From Oliverpabstia intestinalis (lineage in GTDB: Bacteria > Bacillota > Clostridia > Lachnospirales > Lachnospiraceae), in NCBI RefSeq assembly GCF_009696065.1, contig NZ_VUMS01000011.1:53137-117136 (forward strand): a stretch of DNA of 64,000 bases, read 5' to 3'. The notes beneath the pieces are model-generated. The model had not been told where the DNA came from. It saw nothing but the letters and a program-made list of their open reading frames with translations, and did no database searches. A program made the translations under genes and the position numbers. This document shows positions 35,333 through 43,455 of this stretch, one piece after another (position 1 is the stretch's first letter; every line of letters begins with the position of its first letter).

Positions 35333-35359
35333 CTTATATTGTCCCATGGGTGTTTTTTT
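35311..35359 (+). terminator. riboswitch-controlled terminator
   Basis: ACATCTGTGGGACA (35311-35324) pairs over all 14 positions, with three GU pairs, with TGTCCCATGGGTGT (35340-35353), followed by a run of seven T. The left arm is also needed for aptamer P4 and the P1 junction. Ligand binding would therefore prevent the terminator and switch the transporter on. Confidence 0.85.
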
Positions 35360-35405
35360 ATTGTAAAGAAGAGTGATGATGAAGCCAAAAACGGAGGTAA
35401 AACTT

Positions 35406-36548
35406 ATGAAACAAAAAGATTTACAGGATTCTGCAAAACGTGCGGCTCTTGGAAAGCTGTCCGGCCTGGTAGGGATTGTATGCAATGTCGGTCTGGCGGG
35501 AAGTAAGCTGGCAGTCGGAAAACTTTCGGGTTCCATGTCGATTACAGCAGACGGCTTAAACAACCTGTCCGATGCGGCAAGTTCCATCGTGACGCTGACC
35601 GGATTCAAACTGGCAGAGAAACCGGCAGATAAAGAACACCCTTACGGACATGCAAGGTTCGAGTATCTGGCAAGCCTTACGGTGTCGGTGATGATCTTGT
35701 TTATCGGATTCGAGCTGGCAAAAAGTTCGGTGGAGAAGGTGCTTCATCCGGTGGCAGTAGAATTTTCTCTTCTGTCCATGATTGTCCTGATTGCATCGAT
35801 TCTGGTAAAAGCAGGGATGATGATCTTTAATACCAGGATGGGAAAAAGAATTGATTCCACGACGCTGATAGCTACCGCAGCAGACAGCAGAAATGATGTG
35901 CTGACGACAACGGCGGTTCTGATCGCTGCTCTGATCGAGCATGCAACCGGATGGAAGGTAGATGGTATCATGGGAATTCTGGTGTCTGTCTTTATTCTCT
36001 GGAGCGGCATCGGACTGGCGAGAGATACGATTTCCCCACTTCTCGGAGAAGGAGTAAAATCTGATTTTCGGAAAGAACTGACAGAAGAAATTATGACCTA
36101 TCCCATGGTACTTGGCTGTCACGATCTGATGGTACATGATTACGGTCCGGGAAAACGGTACGCGAGTATCCATGTGGAATTTGATAAAGATGACAATCTG
36201 ATGGCGTGTCATGAAGTGGTGGATCAGATCGAACGGAAATGCCTGGAAGAATACGGAACAAATCTGGTTATTCATCTCGATCCGGTGATCACAGACGATG
36301 TGGAGATTAACCGGATGCAGAAGCTGGTGAAACAGTGGCTGGTACAGAAAGACAGCCGACTTGCGATGCACGATTTTCGGATACATTCGTGTGACGATAA
36401 GATCAAGGTGGTTTTTGATCTGATGATTCCGGATGAATTGCAGGGGAAAGAGGAAGAAATCAAAGAGTCACTGGAGAACTTTTTAAACCAGGGAGAAGGA
36501 GAAGAGTATCAGGCAGATATCACCTTTGACCCGGAGGCAGACTGGTAA
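35406..36548 (+). CDS. cation diffusion facilitator (CzcD-like metal exporter)
   Basis: A 380-residue CDF transporter that exports divalent metals by proton exchange. Six membrane segments fill residues about 20-215. The metal sites are visible as SITADGLNNLSDAASS in helix 2 and AATAADSRNDVLTT in helix 5, with HPYGHARFEY between. A cytoplasmic C-terminal domain with VHDYGPGKRYASIHVEFD follows, longer than minimal CDFs. The ATG at 35406 has GGAGG eight bases upstream; earlier ATGs at 35373 lack a site. Regulation by the upstream riboswitch points to Ni, Co or a related metal as inducer. Confidence 0.92.
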   Translation: MKQKDLQDSAKRAALGKLSGLVGIVCNVGLAGSKLAVGKLSGSMSITADGLNNLSDAASSIVTLTGFKLAEKPADKEHPYGHARFEYLASLTVSVMILFIGFELAKSSVEKVLHPVAVEFSLLSMIVLIASILVKAGMMIFNTRMGKRIDSTTLIATAADSRNDVLTTTAVLIAALIEHATGWKVDGIMGILVSVFILWSGIGLARDTISPLLGEGVKSDFRKELTEEIMTYPMVLGCHDLMVHDYGPGKRYASIHVEFDKDDNLMACHEVVDQIERKCLEEYGTNLVIHLDPVITDDVEINRMQKLVKQWLVQKDSRLAMHDFRIHSCDDKIKVVFDLMIPDELQGKEEEIKESLENFLNQGEGEEYQADITFDPEADW

Positions 36549-36619
36549 AAATAAATATGGGACTGCGGAAAATCGAAAGAAAAATTATTACATTTTCCTG
36601 TGAAATGATTATAATACCT

Positions 36620-36692
36620 TAGAGCGTGTCTAAAAAAGGCTTTTCGTGAGCTGCGAGTTTCAGTTTGTGGAAATGATTTTTCAGACACGCTC
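36620..36692. mobile_element. MITE-like element with GAGCGTGTCT inverted ends
   Basis: A 73-base element bounded by AGAGCGTGTCT and AGACACGCTC, with no coding capacity. Its left end, TAGAGCGTGTCTAAAAAAGG and two more bases, recurs perfectly but inverted at 38986-39007. It lies between the CDF and MATE genes. Small size, inverted ends and a second copy of the end suggest a non-autonomous transposable element. Confidence 0.65.
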
Positions 36693-36741
36693 CAGGTAAC
36701 AAAAATCATAAGTAAGAGGATAAAAGAAAGGAAAACAGGAA

Positions 36742-38121
36742 ATGGAAAAAAACGGGGGAAACAGTACCATTCGGGATATGACATCCGGGAGTCCGGTAAA
36801 ACTGATCATACAGTTTATGATTCCCATGTTTCTCGGAAACATCTTTCAGCAGTTTTATAACATTGCAGATTCTATCGTAGCAGGACAGTTTCTCGGGGTG
36901 CGGGCACTGGCAGCGATCGGAAGTACCGGTTCGCTGATGTTTTTTGTCACCGGCTGGCTGAACGGACTCAGCAGTGGATTTGCGATTCTCGTAGCACAGT
37001 GGTTCGGTGCAAAAAAATACGACCGGATGCGTCACTATGTGGCAATGTCCATCTATTTGATGCTAGCATTTGCTGTAACCATGACGATAGGTTTTGAAAT
37101 TGCCAACCGTCCGATCATGCATCTGATGAATTATTCAGAAGAGATTATGCCGGATGTAACTTCCTATATGGGAATCATCTATGCCGGTCTGATCGTAACG
37201 GCAGCCTATAACGCGCTGGCAGCATTCCTGCGTGCACTGGGGGATTCCAAATCACCGCTCTATTTCCTGATTATTTCAGCGGCGATCAACGTACTGTTGG
37301 ATATTGTATTTATCATCTATGTGGGCATGGGAGTGGAAGGCTGTGCGTATGCAACGGTGATCGCACAGGCAATTTCAGCGATTTTATGCCTGATCTACAT
37401 CGTGAAAAAATTCCCGATTCTTCATCTGAAAAAAGAAAACTTTACAGTTTCTTTTCAGGAGCTGGGAAAACTTCTGGCACTCGGTATTCCGATGGCATTG
37501 CAGTTTTCTATCACCGCGATCGGTGTCATTGTGGTGCAGGGCGCGATCAATGTATACGGGGAAAATTATATGGCAGGGTTTTCGGCAGCAGGAAAACTGC
37601 AGAATATTTTCAGTACCGTGTTTGTCGCTTTTGGTGCGACCATCGCTACCTATGTTGGACAGAACCGCGGAGCGGGGAAAATGGACAGAGTCAAACAGGG
37701 TGTGCGCTGTACGCAGCTGATGATCTTTGTATACAGCATCTTTGCCATGCTGATCCTGTATTTCCTCGGAAGACATATGGCACTTTTATTTATTGATGCA
37801 TCGGAGACGCAGGTACTGGATGTGGCGGAGACATATTTCCACACAGTATTCTGGTGCTATCCGTTCCTTGGAAGCATCTTCCTATATCGAAACGCCCTGC
37901 AGGGACTGGGCTATGGTCTGGTGCCGATGGTCGGTGGAATCTTTGAACTGGTGGCAAGAACCGGAATTATCATGCTGGTAGCAGGACACACCAGTTTTGC
38001 CGGGGTATGTCTGGCAGATCCTGCTGCATGGATCTCTGCGCTGATTCCGTTAATTCCCTATTATATCTATACGATGCGGAAATGGGAAAAACAGAGTAAA
38101 GTGAAGATGACAGCAAATTAA
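36742..38121 (+). CDS. MATE family efflux transporter
   Basis: A 459-residue, 12-helix multidrug and toxin extrusion transporter of the DinF/NorM type. It opens with the soluble tail MEKNGGNSTIRDMTSG, and contains the family patterns PVKLIIQFMIPMFLGNIFQ, YNIADSIVAGQFLG and, in the second half, ALQFSITAIGVIVVQGA. It exports drugs or metabolites by Na+ or H+ exchange; the substrate is unknown. It converges on the AraC regulator gene with a one-base gap, and the pair is flanked by inverted copies of a MITE end. Confidence 0.92.
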   Translation: MEKNGGNSTIRDMTSGSPVKLIIQFMIPMFLGNIFQQFYNIADSIVAGQFLGVRALAAIGSTGSLMFFVTGWLNGLSSGFAILVAQWFGAKKYDRMRHYVAMSIYLMLAFAVTMTIGFEIANRPIMHLMNYSEEIMPDVTSYMGIIYAGLIVTAAYNALAAFLRALGDSKSPLYFLIISAAINVLLDIVFIIYVGMGVEGCAYATVIAQAISAILCLIYIVKKFPILHLKKENFTVSFQELGKLLALGIPMALQFSITAIGVIVVQGAINVYGENYMAGFSAAGKLQNIFSTVFVAFGATIATYVGQNRGAGKMDRVKQGVRCTQLMIFVYSIFAMLILYFLGRHMALLFIDASETQVLDVAETYFHTVFWCYPFLGSIFLYRNALQGLGYGLVPMVGGIFELVARTGIIMLVAGHTSFAGVCLADPAAWISALIPLIPYYIYTMRKWEKQSKVKMTAN

Positions 38122-38122
38122 A

Positions 38123-38965
38123 TTATTTTCGTGCCTGCTTTGGAGATTTGTGATATTTGTTTCGATACGCCTTGTAGAAGGTTGTATAGTTGCGAAATCC
38201 GCTCTGATAGCAGGCATCGGTGACAGAAACGCCCTGTTCGATGGCATGATTTGCCAGATAGAGGCGTTTTTCTGTTATGTATTTTCCAATCGTATATCCG
38301 GTTTCGTCACGAAACAGATGCATCAGATAGGAGCGGTTCAGGAAGGCAGCATCTGCGATTTTGTCGATGGACAGGTCTTGTGTCAGATGAGCATTGATAT
38401 AGTCAAGAATCTGTAAGATCTGTGGATTGGCGGTGGGAAGAATCAGAGAGATTTTCTGATTTTCCTGCTTCAACAGATAACGGTTCAACAGCAGAAGATA
38501 CTCTGCGAATTTTAACTTCTGATAAAAAGAAGTACCAAAATCTTCCGAAGAAAATGTTCGGATCAGCTCCTGCAAAACCGGATATAATGAACCGGAAAAA
38601 TAATCGGGAATGCGGATCAGATTTTCATGAGCTTCCAGTGCATGGGAAAAACAGCCGGAGAGGTCACATTCCCCGGAAAGGGTTGAAAAATAGTTCGGTG
38701 AGATATACGCGATCAACCGGGTATAGGTTGCACTGGGATGCACCACCGGGCAGTGGATCTCACCGGCAGGAATCAGCACCTGATCGCCCGGTTTCAGATC
38801 GTATTCCCGGCCCTCCACCCGGTAGCTTACCGTTCCGTTCAGGAAAATCAACAATTTGTGAAAGTCATGATAGTGATAGGCATATTCCCGCCCGGGCAGA
38901 TCTTCAAGATAAAAAAGCCGGAACGGATTGTTCAGATATCCGCTTTTCTGATAAATATCTGGCAT
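38123..38965 (-). CDS. AraC family regulator with cupin sensor
   Basis: A 280-residue regulator on the minus strand. The N-terminal cupin (about 15-95, YAYHYHDFHKLLIFLNG and GDQVLIPAGEIH) probably senses a small ligand. The C-terminal two helix-turn-helix units (about 180-278) read LSIDKIADAAFLNRSYLMHL and VTDACYQSGFRNYTTFYKAY, the standard AraC pattern. AAGGAGG precedes the ATG at 38965; the longer frame to 39001 runs into the inverted repeat. The tail-to-tail position suggests it may control the MATE gene, though a convergent regulator could also act elsewhere. Confidence 0.9.
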   Translation of the reverse strand: MPDIYQKSGYLNNPFRLFYLEDLPGREYAYHYHDFHKLLIFLNGTVSYRVEGREYDLKPGDQVLIPAGEIHCPVVHPSATYTRLIAYISPNYFSTLSGECDLSGCFSHALEAHENLIRIPDYFSGSLYPVLQELIRTFSSEDFGTSFYQKLKFAEYLLLLNRYLLKQENQKISLILPTANPQILQILDYINAHLTQDLSIDKIADAAFLNRSYLMHLFRDETGYTIGKYITEKRLYLANHAIEQGVSVTDACYQSGFRNYTTFYKAYRNKYHKSPKQARK

Positions 38966-38981
38966 GATAACCTCCTTTGTG

Positions 38982-39008
38982 CTAGAGCCTTTTTTAGACA
39001 CGCTCTAG
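38982..39008. repeat. second copy of the MITE end, itself palindromic
   Basis: CTAGAGC and GCTCTAG enclose CTTTTTTAGACAC. The interior matches the inverted left end of the element at 36620-36641 over 22 bases without mismatch. It lies just upstream of the AraC gene's ribosome binding site. Confidence 0.65.
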
Positions 39009-39139
39009 GATGCATAAATCTGTTACTGTCAGTATACAGCACTATTTTGAATATATACAGCAGAAAAAGAAAATTTATTTAAAAAATTTCTGTTATAATA
39101 AAAGTATCAAGAGGTGAAAAACGAAAAGGAGTAAAGGAT

Positions 39140-39472
39140 ATGGCCAGACAGATTATTTTTCATAAATATCAGGGGACAGAGAACGGATTCCTGATCTATG
39201 ACATCAGAAAAAATGGTGGAGAGATGAATGATGGACTGCTGCATATGATCCGGAGCCGAAACTTCGGTTTGGATTTGGATGGTATTCTGGTCGGACCATA
39301 TCTGGTCGATGGCAGTCTGGAGATGAAGATGTTCGACCGCCAGGGACATGAAGTAAGTATGAAAAAAGAGAGTACAGATGTACCGATCTCTTATATGAAA
39401 GAAGCAGGTTATCTCCCGGGAGAATGTCCGCAGACGGAGCAGAGACCGGAAAAGATATACTGCTGGTGTTAA
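39140..39472 (+). CDS. DapF-like N-terminal stub, 110 aa
   Basis: The first 75 residues follow the pattern of the N-terminal half-domain of diaminopimelate epimerase: IIFHKYQGTENGFLIYD, then RSRNFGLDLDGILVGPYL and EMKMFDRQGHEVSM, matching the order FxKxxGxxNDFxxID, RxFGIGaDGxxxx, MxxxNxDGSE. The family would continue with the catalytic CGNGxRC loop; instead the protein ends 35 residues later with KIYCWC. It therefore lacks both catalytic cysteines and the second half. It may be a recruited single domain or a degraded gene. GGAG lies before the ATG. No lysine-pathway gene is adjacent. Confidence 0.6.
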   Translation: MARQIIFHKYQGTENGFLIYDIRKNGGEMNDGLLHMIRSRNFGLDLDGILVGPYLVDGSLEMKMFDRQGHEVSMKKESTDVPISYMKEAGYLPGECPQTEQRPEKIYCWC

Positions 39473-39586
39473 AGCCAGGCAATAGATGAGTATGGAACAG
39501 TTATGAAAAAAGAATATCGAGAGTTTCCTATATGGACGAATGGACGAAAGCCCCTTTCTGTGTTATGATAAATCGTAATAAATGCG

Positions 39587-39631
39587 ATAACTATTCAGTA
39601 GACAGGATCTGCGAAGTTACTGAACAGTTAC
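39587..39631. repeat. dispersed GTAAC-type repeat (copy 5)
   Basis: ATAACTATTCAGTA on the left and TTACTGAACAGTTAC on the right face each other across a short core with CTGCGAAG. It lies 28 bases before the GTPase-NYN gene, inside its probable leader. Confidence 0.7.
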
Positions 39632-39658
39632 AAATAACGACAGAAAGGGGTATTTTCG

Positions 39659-42415
39659 ATGGGATTTACATCAGAAAATAAACCGGAAAAACAGATTACG
39701 ATGGGAATCCTGGCACATGTGGATGCGGGAAAGACCACTTTGTCCGAAGGTATTTTATATACTTGTAAAGCGATTCGGAAGCTGGGACGTGTGGATCACC
39801 AGGATGCATTTTTAGATACGAATACCTTAGAGAGAAACCGGGGAATCACGATTTTTTCAAAACAGGCAGAGTGTACCCTTGGGGAGTTCGGGATCACGCT
39901 TTTGGATACGCCTGGACATGTGGACTTTTCTGCTGAGATGGAGAGAACGCTGCAGGTTCTTGACTATGGGATCCTGGTTATCAGCGGGGCAGACGGTGTG
40001 CAGGGACATACAGAGACACTGTGGCGGTTGCTTTCCCGATATCAGATTCCGGTTTTTTTATTCATCAACAAGATGGATCAGCCGGGAACAGACCGGGAGA
40101 CTTTGCTTGTGGAATTAAAAGAAAAATTGGATACAAATTGTGTGGATTTTTCCGCGGATCAGACCAGTGAAGACTGGAAGGAGCAAGTGGCCGTCTGTGA
40201 TGAACAGGTGATGGAAGCCTATCTGGAAGGAGAAGAAATCAGCAGAGTGCAGATTCAGAAAATGGTCCGGGAGAGAAAACTCTTTCCATGTTATTTCGGG
40301 TCGGCACTGAAGCTGACCGGTGTGAAAGGATTCCTGGAGGATCTGAAACTTCGTATCCGGGAGTCATCGTATCCGGAAAGTTTTGGGGCAAAGATTTATA
40401 AAATTACCAGAGACAGTCAGGGAGAACGGCTTTCCCATATGAAGATCACCGGCGGAGCACTGAAGGTGAAATCGGTACTTTCGAATGGAAAACCGGGGGA
40501 GAGCGGCGAGGGCATCTGGCAGGAAAAAGTCAATCAGATCCGTATCTATTCCGGGGAAAAATATACGATGGTTTCGGAAGTAAAAGCAGGAACGGTCTGT
40601 GCGGTGACCGGGCTTACTGCGACATATCCCGGGCAGGGACTGGGAAGCGAACAGGCATCCGATATGCCAGTGCTGGAACCGGTGCTGTCTTATCGTATCG
40701 GACTTCCGGAAGAAGTTAATGTGCACCAGGCACTGCTGCAGCTTCGACAGCTGGAGGAAGAGGAACCACTGTTACATATTGTATGGAACGGAACGCTTGG
40801 AGAAATCTATGCACAGGTCATGGGAGAAGTACAGATCGAGATCTTAAAAAGTCTGATCAAAGAACGTTTCGGTATGACTGTGACTTTCGATGAGGGAAAT
40901 ATTGTCTATAAAGAAACGATTCTTGAACCAGTGGAAGGAATAGGTCATTTTGAACCGCTGCGTCACTATGCGGAAGTGCATCTCCTCTTAGAACCGGGCG
41001 AAACAGGAAGTGGCCTTACCTTTGCCACAGATTGCAGCGAGGATGTGCTGGACCGGAACTGGCAGCGGCTGATTCTGACCCATCTGGAAGAGCGGGAACA
41101 CAAGGGGGTGTTGCTCGGAGCTCCGATCACGGATATGAAGATCACACTTCTGACCGGACGGGCACATATCAAACATACCGAGGGCGGGGATTTCCGTCAG
41201 GCGACGTATCGTGCCGTAAGACAGGGACTTCGCAAGGCGAAAAGTCAGTTACTGGAACCGTATTATGAGTTCCGGTTGGAAGTGCCTTCGGAGCAGGTAG
41301 GACGAAGCATGACCGATATCCAGAAGATGTTCGGAGAATTTGATCCGCCGAAGACAGAAGGCGAGATGACGGTGCTGACCGGATCCGCGCCGGTTGTCAC
41401 GATGCGAGATTATCAGAAAGAAGTGATTTCCTACACCAGTGGCAGGGGAAGACTCTCCTGTACCTTAAAAGGATATTATCCGTGCCACAATCAGGAAGAA
41501 GTCGTGGAGGCGGTTGGATACGATCCGGAAGCTGATCTTGAGAATCCGACCGGATCGGTCTTTTGTGCACACGGTGCCGGGTTTGTGGTCAACTGGGATC
41601 AGGTGGAAGAATATATGCATGTGGAGAGCGGCTGGAATGCACCCGCCGGTCAGGAGACGAAACCGGAGAAGCCGGTAACGGCGAAAAACTGGAAAGAAGA
41701 AAATGAAAAATACCTGGCGACCGAGAAAGAGCTGGAAGAAATCTTTGAGCGTACCTACGGTCCGATCCGGAAACTTGGAGAAGAACCGCCGGCCGGCAGG
41801 AGTGTAAAAGGTTGGAAAAAGAGCCGCTGGGATCCGCTGGAAGGATACGGCAAATCAACCAGTGACTATAAACAGAAAAAAACGCCGGATGGAGAAAAAG
41901 AGTATCTGCTGGTGGACGGTTATAACATCATTTTTGCCTGGGAGGATCTGAAAGAACTGGCAGCAGTCAACATCGACGGTGCCCGGGAAAAACTGATGGA
42001 TATTCTGTGTAATTATCAGGGATTCAAAAAATCCACGCTGATTCTTGTATTTGATGCTTACAAAGTGAAAGGCAATCCGGGCAGCGTGGAAACATACCAT
42101 AATATTCATGTGGTTTATACGAAAGAGGCGGAAACCGCCGACCAGTACATTGAAAAAACGGTGCATGAGATCGGGAGAAAATACCGTGTGACAGTTGCCA
42201 CCTCCGACCAGCTGGAACAGGTCATCATTCTGGGGCAGGGTGGACAGAGAATGTCGGCACGGGAACTGCTGGAAGATGTGATCGAGGTCAGCCATCAGAT
42301 TCGGGAGACTGCAAGACAAAAAAGTTCTTCAGAGAAAAATTATCTGTTTGACCATCTGGACGAAGAAACAGCAGCACGTATGGAACGGATCCGTCTGGGG
42401 GAGGAAGAGGTTTGA
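39659..42415 (+). CDS. Tet(M)-like translational GTPase fused to a Rae1-like NYN nuclease
   Basis: A 918-residue fusion. Residues 1-710 follow the EF-G/Tet(M) ribosomal-protection layout: G1 AHVDAGKT (19-26), G2 RGITI (61-65), G3 DTPGH (83-87), G4 NKMD (137-140), G5 near 215 (GSALKL), then EF-G-like domains II-V. A linker of about 40 residues leads to an NYN (PIN-like) domain at about 745-900, of the YacP/Rae1 type: VDGYN (Asp753), LVFDAY (Asp799), ADQYIE (Asp828) and ATSDQ (Asp850) are likely metal ligands. B. subtilis Rae1 cleaves mRNA in the ribosomal A site; a GTPase arm that enters the same site makes a ribosome-targeted RNase plausible. AAAGGGG precedes the ATG. dus overlaps its stop codon. 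Confidence 0.88.
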   Translation: MGFTSENKPEKQITMGILAHVDAGKTTLSEGILYTCKAIRKLGRVDHQDAFLDTNTLERNRGITIFSKQAECTLGEFGITLLDTPGHVDFSAEMERTLQVLDYGILVISGADGVQGHTETLWRLLSRYQIPVFLFINKMDQPGTDRETLLVELKEKLDTNCVDFSADQTSEDWKEQVAVCDEQVMEAYLEGEEISRVQIQKMVRERKLFPCYFGSALKLTGVKGFLEDLKLRIRESSYPESFGAKIYKITRDSQGERLSHMKITGGALKVKSVLSNGKPGESGEGIWQEKVNQIRIYSGEKYTMVSEVKAGTVCAVTGLTATYPGQGLGSEQASDMPVLEPVLSYRIGLPEEVNVHQALLQLRQLEEEEPLLHIVWNGTLGEIYAQVMGEVQIEILKSLIKERFGMTVTFDEGNIVYKETILEPVEGIGHFEPLRHYAEVHLLLEPGETGSGLTFATDCSEDVLDRNWQRLILTHLEEREHKGVLLGAPITDMKITLLTGRAHIKHTEGGDFRQATYRAVRQGLRKAKSQLLEPYYEFRLEVPSEQVGRSMTDIQKMFGEFDPPKTEGEMTVLTGSAPVVTMRDYQKEVISYTSGRGRLSCTLKGYYPCHNQEEVVEAVGYDPEADLENPTGSVFCAHGAGFVVNWDQVEEYMHVESGWNAPAGQETKPEKPVTAKNWKEENEKYLATEKELEEIFERTYGPIRKLGEEPPAGRSVKGWKKSRWDPLEGYGKSTSDYKQKKTPDGEKEYLLVDGYNIIFAWEDLKELAAVNIDGAREKLMDILCNYQGFKKSTLILVFDAYKVKGNPGSVETYHNIHVVYTKEAETADQYIEKTVHEIGRKYRVTVATSDQLEQVIILGQGGQRMSARELLEDVIEVSHQIRETARQKSSSEKNYLFDHLDEETAARMERIRLGEEEV

Positions 42416-43395
42416 GATACTATATGGCTCCCCTCGAAGAGGTGACGGGATATGTTTTTCGCAATGCATATCATGCATATTTTTATCCTTTTGATAAATA
42501 TTTTGCTCCGTTTGTCGCAGCAAAAGAACAAAAGGGACGACTTTTTAATTACAAAGAACGAAATGATATCCTGCCGGAGAATAACCGGGGAATAATACTG
42601 ATCCCGCAGATTCTGACAAATAACAGTGAGGCTTTTATCCGCACCGCAAGGGGGATGCAGGAATATGGCTATGAGGAAATCAATCTGAACCTGGGGTGCC
42701 CTTCGAAAACGGTGGTGAACGGGGGCAGAGGTTCCGGTTTTTTACAGGACAGAGAAGGACTGCGTAAATTTCTGGATAAGATTTTTGAACAGCTGGACAT
42801 GAAAATTTCCATTAAGACCAGACTGGGACGTTACGATCCTGAAGAGATTGGACCGCTGATGGAGATTTTTAACGGTTATCCGTTGGAAGAGCTGATTATT
42901 CATCCGCGGGTAAGGGAAGATTTTTATAGTGGAACACCACGGCTGGATGCATTTTCCGGGGCATACGAGGTGCGGAAAGCCCCGCTTTGTTATAACGGCG
43001 ATATTTTTACGGTGGAGGATCTGAAAAGGATAGAAAGAGAATTTCCACAGATTACAGCGGTGATGATCGGAAGAGGTGTTCTTCGACATCCGGGGCTGAC
43101 CGGACAGCTGCATGGAAAAGACTTACCGGAAAAATCGGTATGGGAAGCATTTGCCGGACAGCTGAGGGATGAATATGTAAGAATCTCGATCAATGAAGAG
43201 AAGGCACTATTTAAATTAAAGGAAATCTGGAGTTATCTGCGCTGGTCTTTTCCGGAAAGTAATATCTGGGACCGACAGATGAAAGTGGCAGGAGATCTGG
43301 AAACATTTCTTTATGGAATGAGAAATCTCCTGGACACATACGATCCGGAAAAAATACCGGAAAAGAGAGGAATTCCGGGGTTGCATAATAGATAG
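42412..43395 (+). CDS. dus: tRNA-dihydrouridine synthase
   Basis: A 327-residue flavin enzyme that reduces uridines in tRNA. It opens RYYMAPLEEVTGYVFR (FMN-binding APMxxVT-like), has the catalytic cysteine in NLNLGCPSKTVVNGGRGSG, and the later GDIFTVED and MIGRGVLRHPG. The start is a TTG at 42412 overlapping the preceding TGA, with GGGGAGGAAGAGG upstream, so translation is coupled to the GTPase-NYN protein. This pairing of two RNA-related activities supports a role of the upstream fusion at the ribosome or on tRNA. Confidence 0.92.
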   Translation: MRYYMAPLEEVTGYVFRNAYHAYFYPFDKYFAPFVAAKEQKGRLFNYKERNDILPENNRGIILIPQILTNNSEAFIRTARGMQEYGYEEINLNLGCPSKTVVNGGRGSGFLQDREGLRKFLDKIFEQLDMKISIKTRLGRYDPEEIGPLMEIFNGYPLEELIIHPRVREDFYSGTPRLDAFSGAYEVRKAPLCYNGDIFTVEDLKRIEREFPQITAVMIGRGVLRHPGLTGQLHGKDLPEKSVWEAFAGQLRDEYVRISINEEKALFKLKEIWSYLRWSFPESNIWDRQMKVAGDLETFLYGMRNLLDTYDPEKIPEKRGIPGLHNR

Positions 43396-43455
43396 GAGAA
43401 AGCTAAAATAATACTGATTGAAAATAATGAGCAGCGAAAAGAGTGGGGAAAAAAC

